From assembly GCA_011503125.2 (NCBI GenBank), contig WWBZ02000073.1:2232001-2296000 (forward strand): a stretch of DNA of 64,000 nucleotides, in the 5' to 3' direction. This document shows positions 35,458-47,439 of this stretch, piece after piece; position 1 is the stretch's first letter, and each line of letters begins with the position of its first letter. The DNA comes from Botryosphaeria dothidea (Eukaryota; Ascomycota; Dothideomycetes; Botryosphaeriales; Botryosphaeriaceae). The translations under genes were made by a program, and so were the position numbers. Under the pieces are notes generated by a model. The model made no database searches and was not told the DNA's origin. It saw only the letters and a list, made by a program, of their open reading frames with translations.

Positions 35458-38400
35458 CTAACCCCAATTTGTCCTCTTCTGCACCTTCCTGCGCTGTTGC
35501 GCCCGAGCTCTTGCCCGCTGTGTACGCTGCAGTGTCCCTTCATCTGCATCCATCGCGTCTTGTCCGTCGATTGGAGCGTCGGCCATTTCCTCGTCTCCGA
35601 GCATGCCGTCCAACTCATCATCGTCGATTTCACTGAGCTCCTCGCTCATGCCTCGCACGACCTCGCGACCCGACCAGACTTCATCATGAATGGTCGTCCC
35701 GTGTGGATCAAAGCTTTGCAGGTACCAAGGTACGCCGCCTCGCGACAAGGTGAGAATTTCTCCGTCCGAACGCGGTGGCGTCAAAGGGTCAGGATTGGTG
35801 GTGGACGGATGCGTACTACCCGAATTGGATAGCGGTGGCGCCGTACCAATGCTTCCTTGACGACCCTCCGCACCGGTATTGTCGACAGTTGACTCCACGG
35901 GCTCTTCGGGGAGCTGCAGTTGTAACCTTATGGCAGCGTCGTCTGCCTCATGGTCGGGCTCGTCCGTCTCTAGCCCAGATTTCTTTTCAGCTTCTTCGTT
36001 CTTCATTGGGCTATCACCATTGGCGAAGCCATTTGTCTCTGCGTTGCCGTTCGTAAGGTACTCCGTAGCTTCAGACATTTCTACGTCCTGCGAGACATTT
36101 TGTCGTTCTGCCCCGTCGTCATTACCTTTGTCGCAAGCAGTTTGGGAAGCTTGGGCTGAGTTGGGCTTAGAGCGCACACTGTTCCTGAACAGGGCGTCTA
36201 GCTCCCGCAGCTCCTTTCCATATTGCTTACCGGCGATCTGAGCTTCCTTCAAGGTGGCCTCCTCGAGAGCAGAGTGTATCGCCTTGATGATGCGTTTTGC
36301 TAGTTTCTTCTTGTCTTTCTGCTCTGGGGTAAGGTCACTGTTCGTGGCACCTCCCTCATTCAGTTGTTCATGGGCTTCATGAGCGTCAGTTATCTCATCC
36401 AGACCCACAACAGAACGGAATACCGCGCCCATGTCAGCAGAAAAGGTGGAAACTGATGTGTAAAGGCGTTCTTCGAGCTTCCTTTCGATCGCATCTAGAC
36501 CTTCCTTGAAGACACCTTTCGAATCGAGACTAATACCTGATTAGCTCTAATTCAGCAGAAGAGCAGTATTGGGGATGTGCTTACTTTTGGGCCTTCTCCA
36601 AAATCGGCCAGAGGACCGGACAGATTGGAAAGTAGACCGTATCGACGATCGACTTCAAAATATGCACGTCGGCCACTTTCTTCTCTTCTCGCTGTTTGAC
36701 CAAGCGACAAAGCTCCTTGACTTTCTCCATGTCCTTCTCAAGTAACTCCGCAAACTCGATCCGACGATGCAATCGTGGACGACCTGCCGCACCCATGCCG
36801 GCAAAGTTGCGCCGGGTGATCTCCATGGAAGAGAAAGTCTCCATTTGGAGTTGTAGCCGCTTGAGCAGAGCTGCTCCGCGACGAGCCTCCCTTTTCAATG
36901 TCCAGTACTTGCATGCTTCTGCGACATACTCCTTGCGCTTGCGAACGTTGAAACGTACAAGGGACGCTTCAACTTTTTCGTACACAAGCTGAGGTACAAC
37001 AGGCGCTCCAGACGGCAGTCTCCATACCCCTTTGGTGGGCTGACTGCGCTTTCGCTTGTTACTCCCGGGAATCTGTGTCGAGTCATCTCCGTCGTCATCT
37101 AGTCCAATCACATTGGAAGAGTTGTGAGCTGCAGCTGCCTGGCTCTCCGCCCAGCGCCGACCTCGCATGGTCTGACGGTAAAAAGTCATCGCCTCACGGG
37201 TAGCAGTCTCAACGTCGTTCTCCCGGCGCCAGTCGTTGGGGACATGCTTGTGGCAGAAGGCCTTGAGTACGCTGGCATCAACATTGGCCGGTCCACTGTG
37301 CGCGGATTTCATCCGCAGGAACAGCTTGGCGCGTCTTGCACAGGTTACGTGGAACGCAGAATAACAATTCTTGTTCCCGCACTGGATGCATGCGCCCATT
37401 TTCTGGTCGCAAATGTAGCATTGCTATGCAAGTCAGCAAAGACGAGGGATATAACAGAGAAGGACATGGCTTACCAGCTTCCATCGTTGCTTGGGAACCT
37501 TCTCCACGTCCATGACCGGTTCCATAAAAGTTGTGTTACCAAGAGAAACCTCCGGTATCCAAATGGCGCAAAGCAGATGCGACCATCGGTGAGGGTTAGC
37601 AGTCTGTTTGAAAGCGCCGTCGACATTGGGACAGAATATGCAGGTCTGCAATACATTAGTAGCGCGACAAGACGAAATGAACGAAGATACTCACGGGTGT
37701 TCCTCGGCCAATCAGCTGGCACTTGCGGCACAACCACTGCCCTTCAGGTATAAAAGGGACCCCATAACACTCCTGATGCACTGCGAGGTCGCAGCCGTCG
37801 CAGAAGACAATGGCGTTGGTGTTTTCGCAGTCCCCATCATCGCATACTGCGCATTTTGTGTCTTGTTCTTCACCATTGCCTATCGGCTCTCCATTGACAG
37901 CAGCTGCCGAGCTCGATCTTGGTCGATGGGTCTGGGGAGGCTTCGGATTTGGCTTGGGGATTCCTTGGGCGCAAACGAGTCAGCAACGATCGACCGCACC
38001 TGATAGACAACAAGCTCACTTTTTTCGAGGGCGTGCCATTCCTTCTCGATCTGCGTCATGGTTATCTCGAATATCGCCGGCTTTATGGCCTCGACTTGTT
38101 CATCCTTCCTTTGCGCGTTGTATGCTTCCAGCCAGCGATCGTCTTGTTCGTCCATGTCGTATTCAACCCGACCGATAGGATGCCCGTGTGTTTCTCCCTC
38201 GATGCTAAGCGCAAGGTCCAGGTCTTCTTCAAGGTTCCCATCAACCATACGAATCAGTCGCTTTTCGGGCCGTATGAACATGTCGCTTTCCTGGTATCCC
38301 ACGCTTGCCATGGTACGATCCACATAGTTGACCTGCGCCGATGGATCTTGTTCGTAATGCGAGAAAGGGTCGATGGTTCGATAAGAGGGCTTCGGCAGAC

Positions 38401-39217
38401 TCAGCTTCTCGCGCTTGTCTTTCGTCGGCAACGGCTCGATTCTTGGTGCTGGAGGCGAACCGAGGCCGGTAAGCATTGATCCAGGACGCCGTGGCGGCCT
38501 CCCAGGTCGTCTCTTAATCGTTGCAGGTGTCACAGGCTGTTCGTTGCTTCCGCCGACATTGACGGTATCCTCGTCATGATCAGCGAACGACGACTCTTGT
38601 GTCCTCAACGTCGGTGCTCCATTTAGAGCTGGAGTATCATCTGGTCCTGAGCCATTCCGTGTGTCGCTCTGGCTCAACCCAGTCACTGGTGTTGTAGGTT
38701 TCGTCACCGGAGGGCTAATGCCATCGATATCTTCCGCACTGAACACCATGAACTCCGCATCGATATCCAGATCCTGGTGAAACTCTTCCCAGCCCCGCTC
38801 CTCCCTCGGCTTGTATCCATCGTTTTGTGCAACCGCGGCAGCAGCTGCAGATGCGGAGCTGGCACGAGGTCCAGCAGCGGGACGATCGCGCCTGGGGCGC
38901 GTGTAGGGCCGGGATGGTGATGCAGTATCTGGGGAATAATTGCGGGTTGCGGCTGGTGTGCGCGATGGGCGCGGGCGGGGCGCGCTATGTCTCCGGCCGG
39001 CAGCCTTCAGCAGCGGTATAGCAACCTCCTTGGGGATTTCGGTGCCAGTGTCGGGGTCGATATAGCGACCACCGCCGCCTGGTCCTCCGGGAATGTACTT
39101 GGGTCTCTTGGGCGGCGCGGAAGCAGGGGCGGCAGGCGTGGCGCTGGGGTCGACGCGTGGAGGGCGGCCGGGGCCTCGCTGGTTACGCCTCGTGGGCGTG
39201 TCTGATGGCACGGCCAT
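35458..39217 (-). CDS. nto1: NTO1-like PHD-finger subunit of the NuA3 histone acetyltransferase
   Basis: Five exons on minus, 38000-39217, 37695-37931, 37475-37645, 36585-37423 and 35458-36529, give 1178 residues. The N-terminus carries two AT-hook-like motifs (GPGRPPR and [11 protein letters not shown]). An EPL1-type segment begins [17 protein letters not shown] at residue 351. A PHD finger starts CAVCDDGDC at 433, with [14 protein letters not shown] and WLCRKC. A zinc knuckle and an extended PHD follow ([39 protein letters not shown]). This EPL1-PHD-knuckle-ePHD order is that of yeast Nto1 and animal BRPF proteins, which anchor the acetyltransferase to methylated or unmodified H3 tails. No bromodomain is visible, as in yeast. 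Intron 1 uses donor GTGCGG and most likely acceptor CCCAG, the least certain join. The remaining C-terminal half is charged and probably flexible. Confidence 0.9.
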
Positions 39218-39905
39218 GTCCGTTCAGGATCGATGTCCTTATGATCGCGTTGGGCGCAGTGAGACTCCGGTCACGCAGCGCGAGTGGAGGCGCAGGGAGA
39301 GGACAGCAGGTGCCAAGCTACCGGCTGCGCGAACGCGTTGTGCTGCAGGGTCGGGCGAGAGACATGTGTAGAGGGCGCGGTAGAGACGAGGAAAGCGTTG
39401 TCAAGCGCGGCGATTGCTGCTCGAGACTTGAGCCAGCTGGCGCGTCTGGCAACGAAGTGAGGTTGAGTAAGTCCGTGCGCAGTTGGAGCGCGGAGTCGCG
39501 CAGGCCGTGCCAAGGTTGAGCCAGCCAAAGAAAGCGCGAGTCATTTGCGACAGGTGCAACCTGCTACAATAGCTCCTCAGCACTCCCCACGCATATCCAT
39601 GTGGCTCATCATCGCTCTTCTTCACCGCTTTGCGACAGACCCGCCCGCAAGAGAGGATGCGCCTTGGCCGTGACCTCGAACGGCGTGCGACACTCTCACC
39701 ATCACGTGCTCACACCCGATGATGCCATCGCCAAACTTCACACTAATAGGTGTTGTTTTGGAAGGACCTCGCGACTTAAGTGGGGTGTAATCCGCCGCCT
39801 TCGACCCACAGCCTCGCTCTTCTGCTGAGGAGCCGCCCTCTTTTCTTCCTTCGTCGCGCCGCCGTCTGTCCCTGAGTGTACGATAGAGGTAGAGGATTCA
39901 CCGTC
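39218..39905. other. Divergent promoter shared by NTO1 and the PQ-loop transporter
   Basis: The two genes start head to head 688 bp apart. No TATA box stands out, and short open frames in both strands lack domains. Bidirectional control is possible but unproven. Confidence 0.45.
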
Positions 39906-41031
39906 ATGCCGTCCTCCGAGATCATTTTCCTGGCACGGGCCCTATCGCGGGTCTTGGGATGGTCATAGTACGCTCGTCGCCTGGTGTATATTGTGTATGC
40001 GAATAAGTACTGACCGAAAACCGAAGCTTCCTGTGCTGGTCCCTCTCGTTCTACCCACAGCCTCTCATGAACTGGCGTCGGAAGTCGACACTTGGATTCG
40101 GAATCGACTTCCCTACGCTGAACATCCTTGGCTTCCTCGCGTACACGATCTCCACGGCAACGATGCTGTGGTCTCCGACGATCCGTTCCCAGTATGCTGC
40201 TCGGTACCCGGTTGCGCCTGAACCTACCGTACGCTTCAACGATTTCGCTTTCGCGCTACATGCCATCATTTTGTGCATCATCATCTACAGTCAGTTCTGG
40301 TTGAAGGCCTGGGGCTTCAAGGTTGGCGCGGATCAGAACATGAGCCCCTTAGCTCTCGGGATCTTTTGGGGCAACATTTTGGGCGTTATCATCGTCATCC
40401 TCACAGTATGGGCAAGGAGCAGTGATGGCGGCTATGACCCTAACGGTTGGGCGTGGATCGATGTGGTAAGTTCCTTCATCCTTTCTTTAACCTTTCTGAA
40501 ATCAGTTCTCAAAGTATTGAAACGAGTGATTGCGCTTGGGAAAGTTAAAGTTTTCGACCAATACGCGGACTATGGGTGATTGTCTTAGCTCCGCATGCGA
40601 TTTTAGCTTGCATTCTATCGAATTGCGCAGGCCAAAATGCCATGCAGAGGTTAGCATAGGCTAACTTACAACACCAGATTTACGCCGTTGGATATGTCAA
40701 GCTTGTGGTGACGGTTGTCAAATACGTTCCTCAGGTGTGGCTCAACTACAAGAGAAAATCGACTGTGGGATTTAGCATCGGTGGAATGTTGCTGGACTTT
40801 TCGGGCGGCATACTCTCCAACCTGCAACTGATTATCGACTCTTCGCTGGAGGCTGATTGGTCTGGTATCACTGGAAATCCTGTCAAATTTGGTCTGGCAA
40901 ACATCAGCATTCTCTTTGATGTTATCTTCATCATTCAGCACTACATCCTCTATCGGCATGCAAGAGAGGTAGATCAGACGGATGAAGAGTCGGTGGGCGA
41001 ACAGAGGCCTTTACTGAATGCGGATTCGTGA
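39906..41031 (+). CDS. Cystinosin-type PQ-loop transporter
   Basis: Three exons, 39906-39967, 40027-40465 and 40678-41031, join to 284 residues. Intron 1 is 59 nt, and intron 2 is long for this window (212 nt). Two PQ-loop motifs are clear: [14 protein letters not shown] with STLGFGIDF just after intron 1 (about residues 27-50), and [20 protein letters not shown] in exon 3. Each precedes a hydrophobic helix, and about seven membrane segments can be counted. The 'LLDFSGG' and second-loop aspartates are the proton-coupling features of cystinosin, which exports cystine from lysosomes or vacuoles; the yeast counterpart is Ers1. The C-terminal [18 protein letters not shown] has a dileucine-like end (ERxPLL-type) suited to vacuolar sorting. 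Substrate is inferred from the family. Confidence 0.9.
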
Positions 41032-42713
41032 TTGGCCTCCGAAGGCGCGCACATATACGAGTGCCGATTCATTTTAGTTTGATTTCACGGTGCACAAGAA
41101 TGGATGTTAAGAGCGACACGTGGAAGAGGTGCTGATTTTAGATTTCTTTCATTTGCGCCATGCTGATGTGGGTCTGACCAGTTTCCTGCGCGTGCATTCT
41201 CATGATTCGCCATGACGAAATTTTGCTCGTGATGCGATACTCGGGCAGATCGCATGGTCCAGATGCCGAGAATTGGTCGTGAAGATTTGCACAGGTGAGG
41301 AGGGGTAGCCTATTGTATGTAAGTCCGACTGGGCTGTCACACCAAGCGACGGGCTAAGGCGACGGGCTAAGGACGAAGTGATGTCAAAGGAGGTAGTACC
41401 TGCATAGTTGGCGTGTTTTTCTTCAGCTGTGGATTTCCCATTGCGCTTGACAGTTGACTGGCAGCGGAAAGGAGTCGAAGAGCAATTTCGATCCCCAGAG
41501 TCTCTCGGCTCCTCTCAGCAGGCCCCGCGATCGAAGTGATTGTTATGGTCAACCCACAAGACGATCACCGCCGAGCTAAGCATGGGAACTGCAATAAGGC
41601 CGGCCATGCCCTATCGCCAGGAACCACGAGGCAGGGGCAAGGGCCGCAAGTCCACCGTTGTCTGTAGTGCCTGAGGCAGCCGTCCCGCGTTGCCGATGGA
41701 TTGGGGGCCGCGCCTTGCCGGAAGCGGAAATGTTGTTTCTGTCAGGCCAAGAAGCGTAAGGCACTACGCGGTAGGGTTTGCTAGTCAATTGATAGTCCGC
41801 AGCTAGCTGTGGCGTTCTGCATGCGCATACCTGGACGTTGAGAGCAAGGTGGGCACGCCACAGGCCTGTGTTAGCCCTCTGGCTAAAATGATCAATCGAA
41901 GATCGTGGGTCGGAGCCATCTCGCAAACTGACTCTGGGGGACGATGGGCCGATTAAGCTCGCCTGATTTAAGCGCATCAGAAGCTGCACGAGGCCGAAAC
42001 GAGGTGATCGGAGCAAGGGAGGAGGACAGAAAAAGCAATTGCCGACCGGCCCATGTCCAGGATCGCCCGCCGGCGCGTGAACGCGTGGAGCATCTGGTGC
42101 TCGCGGCCCGATGAGCCTGGCCAAACGTCGTGCAGTCCGGGCACCACCACCGCCAGCGCGAAGTGAGGGACGTCCGGATGCAGTACGTCACTGCTGCCGT
42201 CATGGCCAGCCCGGCCATGTCAATTGCTCGGTTTCAGTGCTGCATCACCGCCAAGGGAGCCTTGTCCCCTGGGGTCGCGCAGGATCCGAGTAAACTGATG
42301 GGGTGTTGATGCTGGGAAGCCCGCCCCAGCAGCTGAAAAGCAAAAGCAAACGCGCAGCGGCTCGCAGCCCGGCTAGGCGAGCCAGGCGGCGGGGTCCCCG
42401 AGTAACGTTCAATTGGCTACCGCCTTCCCGGCCGGCGTCGTCGTAGTCTTCAAAAGCACGGTTCCGAGGGCTTCGGGCCCCGCGATTGTCACCTTAGTGA
42501 CGGCTTCACCCTCATCGGCGCCCACGCTCCGCCATCGAGACCCTGACAGCTGCTGAATTTCGAAATTCGTCATTAGGGGCCAGTGCACTTGGTACGTCGG
42601 AAGTCTGGCCGTGCCTCCCTGTTGCTGTTCTTATACCCGGCCCTGTGCCGCTCGCGACACCCTCCGTGCTCGTTATACTGCCCTCGTCCCTGTCTTTCCT
42701 TGCTCACCTCCCC
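41032..42713. other. 1.7 kb intergenic, promoter side of the RGS-LOV gene
   Basis: No supportable gene. The region contains about ten GATC tetramers, two of which (41890-41893 and 41901-41905) flank an ATCGA in a GATC-ATCGA-GATCG array; this may be chance (see findings). The leader near 42600-42713 is pyrimidine-rich. Confidence 0.45.
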
Positions 42714-45610
42714 ATGGCTTCCCTCCAACCTTTCCGACGCTTCAAGACCAAGGCGAATTCAGCTCATGACATATACTCCTCCCAGGCTGATTCTCTTCCT
42801 GCTGAAGCGAGGCGCTCCACTACCAGCATGACAAGCGCCGACGACGGGCGCCCCAATACCGCCTTCAGGCAAGATCCGTCAACTCACAAGCGTGTTGCCA
42901 ACGACAGCCAACCCGTAGCCGTGGATTTCCAAGACCGCCATCACGACAAAAACACGGCGCGTCGGCCTCCTCAAAACTCTGACCTCCCACAGGCGACTGT
43001 TTCAAGCAGTTTTGAGATGAGCTCTGACGAGGAGGATCACCACTCCGCTCCACCGGACATCCGCAAAAGGGCCATCCATATTCCAGTGCGGACGACGTAA
43101 GTACTTGAACTTGTGCCCAGTTCCACTAAAAAAATCCTCCCCTTTATCCGGGAAAGTCAAGAAGAATTACAGTGGCACAAATGAGAAATCAACGCTAAGT
43201 TTGCTCTATAGCAGTATGGAAGGAGCCAAACGCAATTTTTCCAGACCCAAGAGCCAGGATTACAGTGCTTCTTTTGCATCGCAAAGGTCAATCCCTCCGA
43301 CGCCCGAGTCTCACGATCGCGGATCTGGAGGGTCTGCAGGTAAAAGCTCTGCGGATTCGGTCATGTCCTATGAGACGAATGCCACGTCAATTGGGACTAT
43401 TCCCCCATTGCAGACCAAGGGCGCTTCCGAAGAAAATGACAGGCTAGAACCTCTCGAAGAAGATGACCCTGGATGCTTCGACCTCGTTGCTCCAGCCGAA
43501 AACGAAAACGACTTTTCCCTCGAGAAGCGTTCCGAGAAAATTTTTTCGAGAGAACATCTTCAGGCCATCTTCTCAGACCCAGCTTTGTTGAACAAGTTCA
43601 CCTCGTTCCTCAGCGCTTACAGGCCGAAGTCGATACCGCTTCTCATCTACTACCTAGATGCCCTGAAGGCCCTTCGAGCTATCAATTACGCCAACGCGGT
43701 TGCTGAAGCATTGGAACCAATCGACAACTTGGAATTCACTTCACATCCTGCTCGGCCTACTATAAATTCTGTTTTGGAAGAGAAAGCTCAACGAGCCTTT
43801 GATCAGCTCGTCCGTGACGACCTTCCTGCTTATGTCAGCCATATATGGGTTCAGGTCGTCAGCATGAGCATCCAGATGAGAATCACCGGAACCCTACCTC
43901 CCCACCTGAGGGAGACATCCGAAGGCCTTGCCGAGACGTTTTGCCTCACAGATCCGTCGAGAAAAGACAATCCAATTATCTTTGCTTCGGAGGGTAAGTA
44001 GGGATCTTTGTTGTGGTCTCTTGAGACATTGCTAACTAAGCCAATTCAGAATTTCATCGCACTACTCAATACGGCGTGGTAAGTCCATGGACGAACACTT
44101 CGCATCACGGTCATAAAGTAACTAACCCACTTTTAGAGCTACGCCATCGGACGTAACTGTCGATTTCTCCAAGGCCCGCGTACAAATGAAGCTTGTGTAC
44201 AGGTACGTCGAAGATCCTTCGACATGGGGTTATCTGGTGGCTGACAGGTATGCGGCATTACAGCGACTAAGCCAGGCTCTCAAAGAGGGCAAGGAAATTT
44301 CAGAAGTGCTCTTGAATTATAGACGTGATGGGTCCACCTTCATGAATTTACTTATGATGGTAAGTGTTCCTAATTCGGCCAGAATGGGGCAGAAGCGGGC
44401 ATCCGCTTTGAGCCATTTGTAGCCCATGTTTCTATTACTAACAGAGAGCTTTGACAGGCTCCATTGATGGACAACAAGGGGAAGGTCCGGTACTTTATCG
44501 GATCTCAAGTTGACGTCAGCGGTCTTGCCAAGGAATGTGCGGACCTGCCAGCTCTGAAGCGTATGCTTGCTAGAGAAGGAGAAATTCCAATCGAGGATGC
44601 GGAGAATCACAAAGAAGAAGAAAAGGACGAGTTTCAGACGCTGTGTGAAATGTTCAATCAGCACGAGGTCGAAACTGTAAGGAAAACGGGCGGCCGCATG
44701 CACCGAGAGCAAGTGGAAGACGACGATGCGGCCTCTACCTTCCATCAACCCCGGCTTCTCCTCAAGGATGCAAGCCCTCCACTGGGTGCTCATTCGGAAG
44801 TGTTTGGCAAGGTCAAGAACAACGGAAAGTTGGCGGGCATCTACAGCCACGTAAGTCAATCGGAGTCCTTCATGTGTGAACAGAATATTTGGACCTTTTC
44901 TAACACTGCGTTCCCCTTAGTATCTCCTTGTTCGACCATACCCTTCACTTCGAATCCTTTTCACTTCCCCATCTCTACGCGTGCCCGGCATCCTCCAATC
45001 CGGGTTCATGGATCGGATCGGCGGCAGCTCACGGGTGCGCGAAGAACTTGAGCAAGCAATGGCGGTTGGTCGTGGTGTAACTGCCAAAGTTCGCTGGCTG
45101 ACCAGCTCCCGTCCCGACGATGAAGGCCGAAGCCGATGGATTCACTGCACACCTTTGCTTGGGCAAAATGGCTCAGTTGGCGTTTGGATGGTCGTCCTTG
45201 TTGACGACCACGGCGGTATGGCCTCCCGAAGGTGGCGAGCTGCTCCACCAGTATCCCGAGAAATCAGGAGCCGACGCGGTCATGCGGAAGACCGCAACAC
45301 AAATGGGGCCAACAGATCAGAGCTTCGTAGCCCCGAGGGCCTCGTCCCACCAGCTCGCTCCCGGAAGAACATCGCTCCCATCGAGACGAAGGGGCATAGC
45401 AAATTCGACAGAACGCTTACCGAGGAGGAGTTTGATCGGCAGATGGTGGAACGGGACCGTTTTCTGGGCCTCGCATCTCCACGCTCTCCCCGCTCTCCAC
45501 ACTCTCCGCGATCTCCGCGATCTCCCCAGGTGTATGTTGATCGCATGGGTAACGCTAGTCCGCGCCCGCCTGGAAGTGCATCAAACTCGCTCGACTCTTT
45601 CCGGATTTAA
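42714..45610 (+). CDS. RGS-LOV blue-light photoreceptor / G-protein regulator
   Basis: Seven exons, 42714-43096, 43212-43993, 44050-44078, 44137-44202, 44264-44359, 44458-44850 and 44921-45610, give 812 residues. An RGS domain lies at about 240-342 (FSREHLQAIFSDPALLNKF through the acidic/basic helices). A LOV domain follows from about 374: DNPIIFASEEFHRTTQYG, then GRNCRFLQG with the adduct-forming Cys406, and the flavin-contacting Asn438, Asn448 and Gln469 (FIGSQVD). After a charged linker, a C-terminal PAS-like segment begins YLLVRPYPSLRI (584 on), ending in Ser-Pro-Arg repeats. This order matches fungal RGS-LOV proteins such as Botrytis BcLOV4, which move to the plasma membrane in blue light. 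All key LOV residues are present, so photochemical competence is expected. Regulation of a G-alpha by light is inferred. Exon 3 is only 29 nt. Confidence 0.92.
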
Positions 45611-46136
45611 GTGTGGATATACGTATTTTTCTCTTACGTTTGTGTCTGCAGAGGGTTGATTTCGAAAATTGGACTCTACGGAATGTATTATTAGAATTTC
45701 CTTTCTGCCTATACCCATCGAGTATGGTGACTTGTCTGTATTCCTACTTGTAAGCATTAAGTAAAGCGCCTCGTATCTACATGATTTCATCTCTTGTGTT
45801 ACTCTTAGCTTGCCATGTTCTCGGTACTTAGCATCGGACTTGAGGCAATCAACGGACAAACCCTAGCCTGCGATGGCTTGCATGGTCGTTTACTGAGTTT
45901 GCTCGCCAAAATCCAAACAGATCATTGATATTGAAATGAGCAATTCTGCCAAGCCGAACGACGTCCTGACTAGCGAAAGAGCTCAAGAATCAAGTCGTGG
46001 GTAAGTTGTAGGGCTGAGCAGCAGCCAACGTCAGAGCTCTCGCGCCGTGTCGCCGATCTCCCCCGCCAAAAAACCACCGCAACCAGAGACACCGTTTCGC
46101 GTCGCCAACGACTGCTGCCCGCGCCTGCTGCCAGCC
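45611..46136. other. Intergenic between RGS-LOV and NatB genes
   Basis: About 530 bp of AT-rich 3' flank followed by the short promoter of the NatB gene. No other gene seen. Confidence 0.5.
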
Positions 46137-46776
46137 ATGGCGTCCATCCGGCCTATGACGCCGATGGACCTCCTCCAGTTCAACGAGTGCAACCTCGACC
46201 CGCTCACCGAGACCTACAACGTCAGCTTCTATCTCGACTACCTGACCAAATGGCCGCACCTCTGCAAGGTCATTGAGGGCCCGCACGGCAAAATCGAGGG
46301 CTACAGTACGTGCAGCAGCGCCCTTGCAACGTCGCACGTCTCCCAGCTCAAGCTGACCGCTCCGCATAGTCATGGGCAAGACCGAAGCCTCGCCCTACCC
46401 GGCGCCCGTGCAGCCCTACTCGCCCGACACGAACCCCAACCCCAACTACCTGCCCTGGCACGGGCACATCACCTGCCTGACGGTGGCGCCGTCAGCGCGC
46501 CGGCTGGGCCACGCGACGCGCCTGACACAGCTGCTCGAGCAGGCGTGCGACGCCGAGGACGCCTGGTTCGTCGACCTGTTCGTGCGCGCCGAGAACGTCG
46601 TCGCCCAGAAGTTGTACGAGGGCATGGGCTACTCAATCTACAGGCGGGTCGTCGGGTACTACAACGACGACGCGGACGCGTTCGACATGCGGAAGCCGTT
46701 GAGTCGGGACAAGGATCGGAAGCATATCAGGGAGAACGGGAGGGATTTCAAGGTCAGTCCGGAGGACGTGTGGTGA
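46137..46776 (+). CDS. nat3: N-terminal acetyltransferase B catalytic subunit
   Basis: Two exons, 46137-46305 and 46370-46776, join to 191 residues, the usual length of this enzyme. The 64-nt intron has a CTGAC branch and CATAG acceptor. The protein begins with the signature MASIRPMTPMDLLQFNECNLD and NLDPLTETYNVSFY of NAA20/Nat3, then G-Y-I-M-G-K-TE around the intron. The acetyl-CoA-binding motif R-R-x-G-x-A is RRLGHA at 100-105, preceded by the strand HITCLTVAPSA, and VDLFVRAEN with LYEGMGYSIYRRVVGYY completes the GNAT fold. NatB acetylates nascent chains starting Met-Asp, Met-Glu, Met-Asn or Met-Gln on the ribosome together with its auxiliary subunit. No odd features. Identification is very secure. 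Confidence 0.96.
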
Positions 46777-47439
46777 GCAGGAGAAGAAGAAAAAACAATG
46801 GGACGGGTAATTTCTAGGGTTATGGATCGTAATGCCGTAGTACCTTTGGTACGGATTGATGAGCTTTGGATAGGCCCATGCCTGTGGAGCAAGACTTGTT
46901 ACAGAGTCCGTCAGCATGGATCGGTGCTCGACCGCGTCCGGTAAGAACTCGTCCGGCAAATGGAGCTGCCATTGAGGACCGTCTTCAATGCTGGTCTGCG
47001 AGGCAACGGAAATGCAGGGAACTCAAAGAGGCGAAATACCCCGATCACATATCATGGACTCCTATAGAGGATACTCGTATACCGTATGGGGAAATCTCGA
47101 GATCATACGATTTTGAGTATTCAATCGGCACTTGACGGGGCCATACCAACAGCACTCAAGATCTGGATCATTTGCTACAGGGCATCAGCAATCGAAAAGG
47201 ACATCAATTTCTCAGAACGGCAGTACTCCACCGAGCCCCTTCCATCACTTGCATAATGCTGAGTTTGGAATAGAGATTTCCTGCATCTCCTTAATGTAAG
47301 TCGTCTCGGCTGGACTCTTGGATGATTCCATAACATTCACTGCCATATTTCAACTTGAAACTCCATGAAGTTGCTTTTGAGCCGTTATAAAACCACGCAG
47401 AAAAAGAAAAGAGGACCCAAACATCAACTCGCCTGCATC
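46777..47439. other. Convergent intergenic region
   Basis: Holds the 3' flanks of the NatB (+) and TPR (-) genes. No gene is seen. Confidence 0.5.
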
